A program made the position numbers and the translations under genes. 46,325 nt of DNA from Bryobacterales bacterium (lineage in GTDB: Bacteria; Acidobacteriota; Terriglobia; Bryobacterales; UBA6623). The stretch lies in NCBI GenBank assembly GCA_028819255.1, contig JAPPMB010000004.1, positions 1-46,325 of the forward strand, written 5' to 3'. Below are positions 33,631 through 43,600 of the stretch, in pieces. The notes under the pieces are model-generated. The model was not told where the DNA came from and did not search any database. It was given only the letters and a program-made list of their open reading frames with translations. Positions within the stretch are counted from its first letter, which is position 1, and every line of letters begins with the position of its first letter.

Positions 33631-35352
33631 CTATTGCCTGACATCGGACTGGAACGGCATGTATTCGCGCTCAACTTCCCGGTCCCTTCGCAGTGCCCGC
33701 CGCTTGTTGAGCCTCGCGAATTCCGCCGCTTCGCGCTTGGCGTCTTCCGTGCGTCCGGCCGCACGGAGTGCCTGGGAGAGATGGAGCCGCAGCGCAGCCA
33801 GTTCGGGGTCGATTGCAATCGCCCGCTCCATCGCGGGGATCGTCTCCCCGTACCTCCTGAGCTGGTTGAGGGCCTTGCCCAAGCCGGCGTAGGCTTGCGC
33901 CGAGGCGGGGTCCTGCTCGATCGCCTGGCGGAAGTGGTCCAGGCTGCCCTCTGCATCGCCGAGCCGGAGCACCACCTCGCCGAGCAGCCGCCGCGCCTCC
34001 GCGAAACCGCCATCGATCCGGATCGCCTCCTCGAGATGGCCCCTCGCCTCCTCGAACCTGCCCATGTTCTCGAGCTGCCATGCGACTTGGAAGTGGCTGT
34101 TGGGCAGGCCGGGGAACTGGGCCAGTGTGCTCTGCGCTTCGGCCAGCGCACGCTCAAAGTCGTGGTTCTTGTGGAGAGCGTCCACCAGCAGGAACCGCAG
34201 GTCCGCATTGTCCGGATCCAGATCGACCGCGGTGCGAAAGCCCTTGACCGCCTCGTCGTAGTAGCGGCCCTGCAAGTACTGCAGGCCTAGAAAGGCTTTG
34301 AGCTTCGAGTTGTCCGGTCGGATCGTCGAGGCCACCCGCAGGTGCCGGATCGCGGCGTCATGGTTGCCGCTGCCCGCGAGCAGGTTTCCCAGCAGCATTC
34401 GCGCTTCGTAGAACTCAGGACGCAGCTCGACTGCCCTCTCCAGGTCCGGGACCGCATTGGCTGGCTGCTCCAGGGAGACGTGCGCCAGGGCCATGTTGTA
34501 GAACGCCTCGGCGTACCGCGGTCGCAACTCAACCACCCGGCGCAGGACCGGAAGGGCCTCCGCGTGAAACCCGTTCGTTCCCAGTGCGATCGCAGCGCTC
34601 AGCATCACGTCCGGATCGCCCGATGCCGCCAGGGACTTCGCCTTGGCGTCCGCCTCGACCAGCTTCCTGTTCTGCAGGAGCATCCGGAGTTCCACGAGGC
34701 CCCGAATCTCCTCCTGCAGTTTGTTCTTCCACCGCTCCGCGAGGTCGAACTCGTACCTTGCCTCTTCGGCCCGGCCCTGGCGCTGGTAGGCCTGTCCGAG
34801 CAGGTAGTGAAGCTCTCCCTGCTCGGGCCGCCTTCTCACGCTCTCCTCAAGCAGCCGCACCGCGTCACCGGTCCGGCCTGTGCGGAGGTACCCGCTGGCC
34901 AGCCGGCCGCGGACATCCAGGACCGTTCCGATCTCCAGCACGCGCTCGAAGTACGGGATCGCCGCCTCGGTGTCCCCGTCGCTGAGTTCGATGCGGCCCA
35001 GATAATACAGAGAATATGCGTCGGGGGGTTCGAACTCCAGTTCCTTCAGGAAGGCGATTCTGGATTCCTCCATGTCGTGGAGGTGCCAGAGCGCCAGGCC
35101 GAGCTGGTAGTATGCCCCGGGGAGTTCTGGATGGATTGCGATCGCCTGACGGAGTGCCTCCACCACAAGCCGGTAGTTCTGGGCATCCAGATGCACCTGA
35201 GCCTGCTCGAGGTGCCGGTTCAGCGTCGCCTGCGGTGTCTGGGCCAGGAGTGGGGCGGACATCACCGTGAAGGCGCCGAGCAGCATCCCGGCCGCGACCA
35301 CGCGGCAGCGGAACTTCCGGGGCCGTTTTGCGCGCTGTGTTCGGGCGGTCAT
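33631..35352 (-). CDS. Exported TPR protein B
   Basis: A 573-residue TPR protein. I use ATG 35352 (MTARTQRAKRPRKFRCRVVA), which gives a basic stretch followed by a signal helix ending in APLLAQTPQ; the open frame upstream to 35892 has no coding character. About twelve consecutive repeats follow, such as PGAYYQLGLALWHLHDMEES, AYSLYYLGRIELSDGDTEAA, AEAFYNMALAHVSLEQPANA and AQAYAGLGKALNQLRRYGET. It is divergent from TPR C across 134 bases and leads into TPR A. A TACACT -10 candidate lies upstream on this strand. Confidence 0.85.
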   Translation of the reverse strand: MTARTQRAKRPRKFRCRVVAAGMLLGAFTVMSAPLLAQTPQATLNRHLEQAQVHLDAQNYRLVVEALRQAIAIHPELPGAYYQLGLALWHLHDMEESRIAFLKELEFEPPDAYSLYYLGRIELSDGDTEAAIPYFERVLEIGTVLDVRGRLASGYLRTGRTGDAVRLLEESVRRRPEQGELHYLLGQAYQRQGRAEEARYEFDLAERWKNKLQEEIRGLVELRMLLQNRKLVEADAKAKSLAASGDPDVMLSAAIALGTNGFHAEALPVLRRVVELRPRYAEAFYNMALAHVSLEQPANAVPDLERAVELRPEFYEARMLLGNLLAGSGNHDAAIRHLRVASTIRPDNSKLKAFLGLQYLQGRYYDEAVKGFRTAVDLDPDNADLRFLLVDALHKNHDFERALAEAQSTLAQFPGLPNSHFQVAWQLENMGRFEEARGHLEEAIRIDGGFAEARRLLGEVVLRLGDAEGSLDHFRQAIEQDPASAQAYAGLGKALNQLRRYGETIPAMERAIAIDPELAALRLHLSQALRAAGRTEDAKREAAEFARLNKRRALRRDREVEREYMPFQSDVRQ

Positions 35353-35486
35353 CTCGAAGCCGGGGACTCTCCCGCATGGGAGGTGCCGTGCATCGCAATC
35401 AGTGTATCGTCGCCCCGCGGGAATTGCCGGTGTGTCACGGGCGGGGGCGACTTGACGGCGTGGCCGCGATGGCCAACGATAATTGA

Positions 35487-37100
35487 GTGATGGAGGGCAC
35501 GTTCCGATTCTCCGCCAACCACGGTCGTTGTCAGTCGGATTGGCCAGCCAGGCGAGCGAACGTCTTCGCGCTTCCCGGGCGCAGCGGGCTGGCTCTGCTG
35601 GCGCTGGTTCTGTCCTGCCTCGCGGTCGCTGACCGGGGAAGGTCCCAGGCCCTTGACGCGGAAGCGATCGAGGTGCGAGTGACGTCCCACCTCGCTGCCG
35701 CCAGACAGGCCGAGTCCGTTCAGGACTACCTCGCTGCCGCGGAGGAGTACAGGTCCATCCTTGCCCTGCGGCCCGAATGGGCGCTGATCCACCAGAGCCT
35801 CGGCGTGACCTACCACCTTGCGAAGCGGTACCTGGAAGCAATCGAGGCATTGCAGCGCGCTGTCCGGCTGGACGACCAGCTATGGGGTGCATATCTGTTC
35901 TTGGGAATGGACTACTACCAGACGCACCGGTTCGACCTTGCGGTATCCGCCCTCGAGCGGAGCATGGCGCTCAGACCCGGGATGGTGGAGACACATCGTT
36001 GGCTGGGCCTGAGTCATGCGGCGCTGCTGGGGTATGAGAATGCCATCGGGCACTTGCGGCAGGTGCTCGAGGCAGATGCCGGAGATACAGAAGCACTGTT
36101 CCACCTTGCGCGTGCTTATGACATGCGCGCGTCGCAGCTCTTCCGGTCCATTGGGGAGCGGGAGCCCGACTCGCCTTTCGTCTACCTGCTGCAGGCGGAG
36201 CGCCTGGCGTCGGAGGGGGACATTGACCGGGCGCGTGCGGAGGGCAGGAGAGCACTGGGGCTCAGACCGGACCTTGCGGACATTCTCGAATCGCTCGACC
36301 TTGGTTCTGGCGGCCAGGCGCCCGATGCGCCCCGCGAGGCCGGTGCGTTCGCCGGCATCCGGACCAGCTTCTCGGCTGGCCGCTTTCTCGAGGCGTCGGA
36401 CAAGACACGGCTGGTGCTCGAAGCCCAGCCTGGCCATGCCGAGGCGATGTATTGGCTGGGACGGTCGTACAAGGGACTTGCCGCTGCGACACTGGATCGA
36501 TTGACGCAATCGGCACCCGACTCGTACCGAGTGGACCAGCTTGCAGGTGAGTTTCACGAGGACCGGACCGAGTACGGGAAGGCGGCGGAGGCCTATCGCC
36601 GGGCCCTCGAGAAGCAGCCGGAAGTCCCCGGGCTGCGCTATGCGATCGGCTCCGTCCACTGGAAAGCGGGCAGTTTCAAGGAAGCGCAGAAGTGGCTTGA
36701 GCATGAGCTCCTGTTGAGCCCGGACCACGCCCTGGCCCGTCATCGGCTGGGGAATCTGCTGCTTGCCTCGGACCAGCCCGGAGAGGCGTTGCCCCATCTC
36801 GTCCGGGCGCTCGAGACGAATCCGGATCTTGCCGAGGCCCACCTCGATCTGGGACGCGCGTACTTCGCCCTTGATCAGTTCTCCGATGCGGTGGAGGCGT
36901 TCGAGGCCTACGCCCGAATCGACCCGGACAGCGACCGGGTGCATGTCCTGCTGGGGAATGCGTACCGAGGGCTGGGGCGGCTCGAAGACGCGCGGCGCGA
37001 GTTCCAGACCTATCAGAGGCTGAGCCGCGAGAGACTGCGTCAGGTCCAGCAGGACGTGAGGAGCGTGTCCGCAGATCTGGAGAAGGCGGCGGGCCGGTAG
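35487..37100 (+). CDS. Exported TPR protein C
   Basis: A 537-residue protein. GTG 35487 or ATG 35490 opens the frame. A signal helix lies at about 33-53 (SGLALLALVLSCLAVADRGR). TPR repeats fill residues 60-530, e.g. ALIHQSLGVTYHLAKRYLEA, GAYLFLGMDYYQTHRFDLAV and AEAHLDLGRAYFALDQFSDA. The C-terminal helix is rich in Arg and Gln. It is read divergently from TPR B and ends 20 bases before the stop of a CRTAC1 gene (convergent). No enzyme domain seen. Confidence 0.85.
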   Translation: MMEGTFRFSANHGRCQSDWPARRANVFALPGRSGLALLALVLSCLAVADRGRSQALDAEAIEVRVTSHLAAARQAESVQDYLAAAEEYRSILALRPEWALIHQSLGVTYHLAKRYLEAIEALQRAVRLDDQLWGAYLFLGMDYYQTHRFDLAVSALERSMALRPGMVETHRWLGLSHAALLGYENAIGHLRQVLEADAGDTEALFHLARAYDMRASQLFRSIGEREPDSPFVYLLQAERLASEGDIDRARAEGRRALGLRPDLADILESLDLGSGGQAPDAPREAGAFAGIRTSFSAGRFLEASDKTRLVLEAQPGHAEAMYWLGRSYKGLAAATLDRLTQSAPDSYRVDQLAGEFHEDRTEYGKAAEAYRRALEKQPEVPGLRYAIGSVHWKAGSFKEAQKWLEHELLLSPDHALARHRLGNLLLASDQPGEALPHLVRALETNPDLAEAHLDLGRAYFALDQFSDAVEAFEAYARIDPDSDRVHVLLGNAYRGLGRLEDARREFQTYQRLSRERLRQVQQDVRSVSADLEKAAGR

Positions 37101-37120
37101 GTCTGGCGCCGCCGTCCCCC

Positions 37121-38821
37121 TTACCGGTCCGGTTCCTCGATTCGCACGATCCGGTCAGCCGCAACTTGGTTGAGCACCTGTTCCGTGCCCCCCGGCCATT
37201 GCACCCGGATCGTTTCAGCCTGCTTGTGCTGGCCCAGTCCGAAATGAAGACGGCAGTCGCTGTGCGACTGGTAGCTGCCGCCACTGCGCACCTCTCGGAT
37301 CTGGACCATACCTCCCGCCTCGACCGTCACCCTGGCCCCGATTGCCGACCGGTTGGAGGTCGTTCCCCGGAGGTCGAGCATCAGCCAATGCCCGCCCGAA
37401 GCCGTTCCGCGCAGCAGAGTCGGCCCGGCGTCGAGATTCGTGATCAGCAGGTCGACCCGGCCGTCATTGTCGATGTCGCCCGCCGCCAGGCCCCGGCTGG
37501 AATGGGGCCCGTCGGGCCGGTCGGGCAGGGAACGCTCCTCGAAGGAGCCGTCTCCGCGATTGCGGAAGGCCGTATTCGGCTGACGGTACTGGATCCCGAA
37601 ATCATGCAGGTCCACTTCGGGGAAGATGTGGCCGTCCGCGATCACGATGTCGAGGAATCCGTCCAGATCGAAGTCCAGAAAGCGTGTGCCCCAGCTCAGC
37701 TTCGGCCAGGTGGGCTCGGCCACGCCGGACCTCGACGAGGAATCCCGGTACAGGCCGTCCCCCGTCCCGCGGTACAGGGTGTTGTGGTCGTCCGAGAAAT
37801 TCGTGACAAGGAGGTCCATATGGCCGTCGTTGTCGTAGTCGCCGAAGTCGACTCCCATGCCGGCCTGCTCCTTGCCGTCGGCGCTCAGGGCGACGCCGGC
37901 CAGCAGCGCCACCTCAGTGAAGGTCCGGTCACTGTTGTTCTGGAACAGGAAGTTCGCGGTTGAGTCGTTCGCCACGTAGATGTCCTGGTCCCCGTCGCCA
38001 TCGTGGTCGGTCCACGTCACGCCAAGACCGTACGAGGCCGGGACGAGGCCGACACCGGTGTCGGCGCTGGCGTCCCGGAAGCGCCCGTCGCCCAGGTTCT
38101 CGTACAGGCGGTCCGCGGTCGGGACCATCCCGCGCGGGCCGCACTGGACACGAATGCCCCGATATCGGCAAAGCTGGCTGTCGGCGGGCAGGTCGGCGGG
38201 ATCGAACTCCAGGTAGTTCGTCACGTAGAGATCCACGTCGCCGTCGAGGTCGTAGTCGCCGAACGCGGACGACGAGCTCCACTCGTCCCCCTCGATTTCT
38301 GGGACGGCAGCGTCCCGAAACGTCCCGTCTCCCCGGTTGAGATACAGGCGGTTGGGTCCGTAGTTGGTGACGTAGATGTCCGGGTAGCCGCTGTTGTCCA
38401 CGTCGGCAACCGCCACCCCCATGCCCCAGCTGGTGTCGCCGAGCCCGGTCTCCTCCGTCACGTCGGCGAACGTCCCGTCCCGGTTGTTGCGGAACAGCCG
38501 GTCCGATGGTCGCGGACCGCCTGCGCCCAGCGATGCGAGCGTTCCTCCGTTGACGAGATAGATGTCGATCCATCCGTCGTCGTCGTAGTCGAGAAAGGCG
38601 ACGCCGCCGGACATCGACTCCAGAATGTATGGCTTTCCTGCGGCGCCGGAGACCAGCTCGAAGTCCAAGCCGCTCCGCTCCGAGACATCGACGAACTGTG
38701 CGTGGGCGACAGCTGCCAGCACTACCGATGGCATGGCTGCACAAAAAATCCGGACTGCTGTTCCGTGTACGGAGTGGCGGGGCTGGGGCAGCCGATGCCG
38801 TCTGGGCGGGAATGCGGTCAT
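37121..38821 (-). CDS. CRTAC1-type beta-propeller protein (FG-GAP plus ASPIC/UnbV), 1
   Basis: A 566-residue exported protein. The signal helix is at about 24-41 (AVRIFCAAMPSVVLAAVAHA). Repeated calcium-binding-type FG-GAP/VCBS loops follow: DYDDDGWIDIYLV, DVDNSGYPDIYVTN, DYDLDGDVDLYV, DHDGDGDQDIYV, DYDNDGHMDLLV, DFDLDGFLDIVI, DIDNDGRVDLLI. A Cys-containing insert (CRYRGIRVQCGPRGM) lies in the middle. The C-terminus is an ASPIC/UnbV domain (EVRSGGSYQSHSDCRLHFGL, RVQWPGGTEQVL). The start overlaps the previous stop as ATGA (38818-38821), so translation is coupled to propeller 2. Confidence 0.92.
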   Translation of the reverse strand: MTAFPPRRHRLPQPRHSVHGTAVRIFCAAMPSVVLAAVAHAQFVDVSERSGLDFELVSGAAGKPYILESMSGGVAFLDYDDDGWIDIYLVNGGTLASLGAGGPRPSDRLFRNNRDGTFADVTEETGLGDTSWGMGVAVADVDNSGYPDIYVTNYGPNRLYLNRGDGTFRDAAVPEIEGDEWSSSSAFGDYDLDGDVDLYVTNYLEFDPADLPADSQLCRYRGIRVQCGPRGMVPTADRLYENLGDGRFRDASADTGVGLVPASYGLGVTWTDHDGDGDQDIYVANDSTANFLFQNNSDRTFTEVALLAGVALSADGKEQAGMGVDFGDYDNDGHMDLLVTNFSDDHNTLYRGTGDGLYRDSSSRSGVAEPTWPKLSWGTRFLDFDLDGFLDIVIADGHIFPEVDLHDFGIQYRQPNTAFRNRGDGSFEERSLPDRPDGPHSSRGLAAGDIDNDGRVDLLITNLDAGPTLLRGTASGGHWLMLDLRGTTSNRSAIGARVTVEAGGMVQIREVRSGGSYQSHSDCRLHFGLGQHKQAETIRVQWPGGTEQVLNQVAADRIVRIEEPDR

Positions 38822-40587
38822 TCAGCCACGGACTCCCGGACCACGAGCACCCGGTCCAGCGCTACGTTCTCCAGTGTCGAAGTCCGTCCCGAGGGCCATC
38901 GCACGCTCAGCCTCTCGACGGGCTCGCCAGTCCGGAACCCGAAGTGCTGGCGCAGGTCGTTCGCCGACAGATAGCTCGCGGAGGATCTGACTTCCCGGAT
39001 TTGCCTGAGTCCGGTCGATTCGGCCACGATTCTCGCCCCAATTGGCGACGCGCCGTTCCCCGCACCGCGGGCCTCCACTATGAGCCAGTGGCCTTGGTTG
39101 CCGCCATCGTTGCGCAGGAGTGTCGGCGGGCCGTCCAGGTTGTTCACCACGACATCCAGATCCCCGTCGTTGTCGTAGTCCCCGAGCGCCAGCCCGCGAC
39201 TCTTGTGTCGCCCGGTGAGGCCGAACTCCTCGCCTCGTTCCGCAAACCGCCGGTTTCCTTGGTTCATGAACGCCAGCCAGCGCTGCTCATACCTGAGCCC
39301 CATCTCGAACCGGTCCGCCTGCGGATAGAGGTGGCCGTTGACCACGAAGAGATCTTCCAGCGAGTCGTTGTCCAGATCGCCGAACGCCACTCCCCAGCCG
39401 ACGAAGAGGTGTGTGCTCGGTCCATGTCCCGAAGCGTAGGTCAGGTTCGTGAAGCTGCCGTCCCCGTTGTTGACCAGCATGGAGTTGCTCTCGTAGGACG
39501 AATTCGTGTAGTAGATGTCCAGCCAGCCGTCGTGGTCGATGTCGGCGGCGTCCACGCCCATCGAGCCCTCCTCCACCCCGTCCTGCGAAAAGGCCGTGCC
39601 TGCAAGCACCCCCAGTTCGTCGAACGTGCCGTCCCTGTTGTTCTGGTAGAAGAGATTCGAAGTCAGGTCGTTCGCCACGAAGATGTCGGGCCACGAGTCG
39701 TTGTTGTAGTCCGCGACCAGGACACCCAGTCCGTACAGCCTCTCTTCGTCAATCAGACGCTCGGCGGCCACGTCCCTGAAATGCCCGCTTCCGTCGTTGA
39801 GATAGAGCGAGTCGCGCAGACCTGGGAGGCCCCGCGGGCCGCAGAACACGTCGAATCCCCGGTAGTTGCAGTTCGCGTCCCGCTTCGGGAGCCGTTCCAG
39901 CGGGTATGCCAGGTAGTTGCTCACATAGAGATCCAGGTCCCCGTCGCGGTCGAAGTCCAGGAACGAGGCGCCCAGGCTCCAAAGCGACTCCCCGATTCCG
40001 GACTGTCGGCCGACTTCCTCGAATTCACCCCCGCCGAGGTTTCTGTAGAGCGCATTGCTGCCGTATCCGGTCAGAAAGAAATCGATCCTTCCGTCTCCAT
40101 CGAAGTCTCCAAGGGCGACGCCCTGCCCCCAGCCCCTGGCGCCAAGCCCGGCCTCGCGGGTCACGTCCTCAAAGCCTCCCCGGCCGTTTCCGCGGTAGAG
40201 TGCGCACATCAGGTCGCCGCCCTGCTCGAACTGCTCGATCGTCGACCCCCGGACAAGCAGGATGTCAAGGAATCCGTCGGCGTCGTAGTCCAGGAAGGCG
40301 GCGCCTCCGCCCATGACCTCGATGATGTGCTCCTTCGTCACGCTCCCTTGCAGGCCGTCGAATCCTTGGAGGCCCGAATCGGCGGTGGCGTCGACGAATC
40401 GGAGATCGGGTGGCTGTGCGCCGCCGAGGACCGCGCCGACCGCGATCATCGCGCCCGATGTTCGAACTCCCCTGAGCAGCGACAGCAGCAGTGGCGTATG
40501 GCGGCAACCGCATGCGCGATTCGCGCCGCGGCCGATTGCACGCCGCAATCGAAGCAGGCGACTACTCCTGTCGACCGAATGTCCCAT
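38818..40587 (-). CDS. CRTAC1-type beta-propeller protein (FG-GAP plus ASPIC/UnbV), 2
   Basis: A 589-residue paralogue of the following gene. A long basic N-terminus precedes a hydrophobic export segment (about 44-58, TSGAMIAVGAVLGGA). FG-GAP loops include DYDADGFLDILLV, DFDGDGRIDFFL, DFDRDGDLDLYV, DYNNDSWPDIFV, DIDHDGWLDIYY, DLDNDSLEDLFV and DYDNDGDLDVVV. The Cys insert is CNYRGFDVFCGPRGL. An ASPIC/UnbV end follows (EVRSSASYLSANDLRQHFGF, VRWPSGRTSTLENV). It lies 93 bases downstream of the TonB receptor gene on the same strand. Such propellers are extracellular or periplasmic and bind calcium; ligand unknown. Confidence 0.92.
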   Translation of the reverse strand: MGHSVDRSSRLLRLRRAIGRGANRACGCRHTPLLLSLLRGVRTSGAMIAVGAVLGGAQPPDLRFVDATADSGLQGFDGLQGSVTKEHIIEVMGGGAAFLDYDADGFLDILLVRGSTIEQFEQGGDLMCALYRGNGRGGFEDVTREAGLGARGWGQGVALGDFDGDGRIDFFLTGYGSNALYRNLGGGEFEEVGRQSGIGESLWSLGASFLDFDRDGDLDLYVSNYLAYPLERLPKRDANCNYRGFDVFCGPRGLPGLRDSLYLNDGSGHFRDVAAERLIDEERLYGLGVLVADYNNDSWPDIFVANDLTSNLFYQNNRDGTFDELGVLAGTAFSQDGVEEGSMGVDAADIDHDGWLDIYYTNSSYESNSMLVNNGDGSFTNLTYASGHGPSTHLFVGWGVAFGDLDNDSLEDLFVVNGHLYPQADRFEMGLRYEQRWLAFMNQGNRRFAERGEEFGLTGRHKSRGLALGDYDNDGDLDVVVNNLDGPPTLLRNDGGNQGHWLIVEARGAGNGASPIGARIVAESTGLRQIREVRSSASYLSANDLRQHFGFRTGEPVERLSVRWPSGRTSTLENVALDRVLVVRESVAE

Positions 40588-40680
40588 CCAGCGCGCCGCT
40601 CACGGTCCAGTCGACTCCTCTCGGCAACGGGTGCGCTTCGCCGCCGGAACCGGCCCGGACGCGAGGCACGCCCCTCGCCA

Positions 40681-43600
40681 CTAGAAGATCAGTTTCAGGC
40701 CGAACTGGACCTGCCGCGCAAACTGTTGCGGCGCGAGTCCGCCGATGGATCCGAAGACGCCGGGCCCTGCGTCGAAGTTCCCATTGGGCTTCCCGAAGTT
40801 CACGTTGTTGAACGCGTTGAACAGTTCGGAGCGGAACTGCAGTCCGAGGCGCTCCGTGAGCCTGAAGTTCTTGAAGATGCCGGCATCGAACTGGAACAGG
40901 CCAGGTGCGATCAGGACGTTGCGCCCGAAGTTGCCGAAAGTGTAGGCCGCTGGCTCTGCGAACGCGGACAGGTTGTAGTACTCTTCCGGCGCACCGCGCA
41001 CTCCCGCGTAGGGGTCCCCGACCAGGTTCGGCCGTTGGGCCGACACGCGCGGGCCGATATTCGCGATGTCCCGCGGAATAGAGGTGTTCACCGGCGGCCC
41101 GCTGCTGGCGGTGACGATGCCCGTGAGCTGCCAACCGCCCAGTACGGCGTCGGCGGCCCTGTTCCAGCTCGAACCGAGCGCTTTGTCCCTCCCGATCGGA
41201 AGCTGCCAAACGTAATCGAACGTCAGAGCATGCGCCCTGTGCAGGTCGGATAGAGCCCGGTCGCCCAGAATGTCAAGCGGGTTCTGGGCCGTCTGACTGG
41301 CTGAGAATCCGGCGCCGAGGACATCGATCGTCTTGCCGAATGCGTAGTTTCCGCGGAACGACAGTCCGTCGGAAAAGCGCTTCTCGATCTTGAACTGGAG
41401 GCCGTGATAAACAGAGGCGGACTGGTTGCCCATCTCGCTGATGGGGCCGTATTGCGGGAAGGGACGGCGCGGCTGGACCTCGCCGGGCCCCGGGAGGGCG
41501 GTGTTGACGTTGGAGAACGTGGAGAGCTTGAGGCCTCTGGTTCCGACGTAGCCCAGTTCGACCATCAGATCCTCCGCCAGCTGGCGCTGGACGTGGAAGT
41601 TCCACTGCATGGTGTAGCTGGTCCGGTTGTTCCGAGGCACTATGTGCTGGGCGCTAGGGGGCACGGTGCTGCCCATCTTCACGTCCAGATCGGGAGAGAA
41701 CGTCGTCTCGGCCGGACTGACGGGTCCGCGGTCGTTGAGGTTCGAGAAGTTCTCGCTGATGGCGAAGGGCCAGTTGCCGCGGACGCCCTGGGCCTCCCAG
41801 AGGTAGTTGGTCATGTAGAAGACGCCGAACCCGGACCGCACGGTCGTACTCTCGCCCAGGCGGTACGCGAGGCCCACGCGGGGGGCGAAGTTGTTGTTGT
41901 CCGGCTCGACGATCCCGCGGCGGACGTTCGGCCCCTCGCCGGTGATCGGGTTTACTCCGTCCCAGAGGAACTCGCCTGTGCCCATGTCGATCGAGGCCAG
42001 CAGATCGTCCCGGTGCTTCGGCCATTCGCTGTTGTCGTAGCGCAGGCCCAGGTTGACCGTGAGCTCGGATGTCGCCCTCCAGTCGTCCTGGAAGAAGAAG
42101 CTGTAGTCCTCCTTGCGCATGATGGCGGTCGTGCCCTGGCCGATGTTGCGCCGGGCGATCGTCGGCAGGCCGAGCAGATAGGAGGCCACCGCGTTGCCCG
42201 TGGCGGCGGCATTCTGCGGATCCTGGGTGGGCACCTTGTCGAAGGTCATGTCGCCGGTGAAGTACCCGTCGTCCAGGTTCCGGTTGTGCTTGAACTCGAA
42301 TCCCGCCTTGATGCTGTGGGTGCCCGCGATCTTGGTGATGGTCGCGTATGCGCTGTACGAGTCGTCGGGAAACGGGAACCCGGTCTGGCTCGGGCTTGCG
42401 AAGCCGGCGATGCCCCATCGCGGGTACAGCGGCACCGCTTCACTCTTCAGAATCGGAATGCCCTGGATCCCGTTGCCGGTGATGAAGGCCTCGACCCCTT
42501 CCTTGCCTCCCGGGGCGCTGTCCGCGATCTGCAGATTGTTCCGGTGATAGGAGATCTTCATGTCGAGGATCGTGGTCGGGTTCACCGTGTGGGTGTCGCT
42601 GATCATGATGTTGGTGAAGGTGTTGATCAGGCGGTTGTCCACCGTCAGATGGGCGGTGGGGCGAGGGCTCACCGAGTCGCTGAAGTTGAAGCGCCCGGTA
42701 AGGATGTTGTTGTTGCCGAAGCGGTGGTCGACCTTGCCCATCCACTGGTTGTTGTCAATCCGGGCCGCCCGGGTGTTGATCAGGTTCAATGGCTGGCCAG
42801 GCAGGTTGGGAGCGGACCACAGGATCTCCTGGAGCTGCTTCGTGGACCGGTTGATTCTGCTGGCCGGAACTCTCTTGTTGGGCATCAGCTGGCGCGAAAG
42901 CGAGCCGTCGGCGTTCTCCGTGGTCGTCCAGGGATCAAAGAAAGGGGCGGCCTCTCTCCCCTGGGTGTCAAGCGAAAGGTCGCCGCTGAACATCTCCGTG
43001 CTCGGGACGACATTGAGCAGCGTGGACTCGCGGCTCCGGCGCTGCCCTTCGAACATGAAGAAGAAGAACGTCCTGTTGCGGGCGATGGGTCCGCCGACGG
43101 TGACGCCGAACTGGTTTTGGCGGAACTCTGGCTGCGGCGTGCCGGAACGGTTCGCGAAGAACTCCGAAGCGTCCAGGTTGTCGTTGCGCAGGAACTCGAA
43201 GGCCGTGCCGTGGACCTCGTTGGTACCGGACTTGGTGACGATGTTGACGTTCGCCCCCGCCGCCGTCCCGAACTCCGCGGAGGTGATGTTGGTCTGGATC
43301 TTGAATTCCTGGATGGCGTCAATCGAGGGCTGCAGGCCGTAGGTCTTGAAGAAGCTCTCGTTGTTGTTGACACCGTCGAGGGTGTAGTTATTCGCCTCGC
43401 TGCGCAAGCCGCTGATCGAGACGGAGGTTCCGGAGGTCTGGAACGCCGTAAGTGCGCCGGCGCCGGCCACGGCTCCCGGTGTCAGGATGGTGAGCTGCGT
43501 GAAGCTGCGGCCGTTCAGGGGCAGCTCGACGACTTTCTCGTTGTCGACCGTCGAAGCCACAGTGGAGGTGTCGGTCTGCAGCTGCAACGCCGCGGCGCTG

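Noticed and set aside
35353..35892. Upstream extension of TPR protein B
   Set aside because: It overlaps the divergent TPR protein C on the other strand and has no coding character; the signal peptide starts at 35352.
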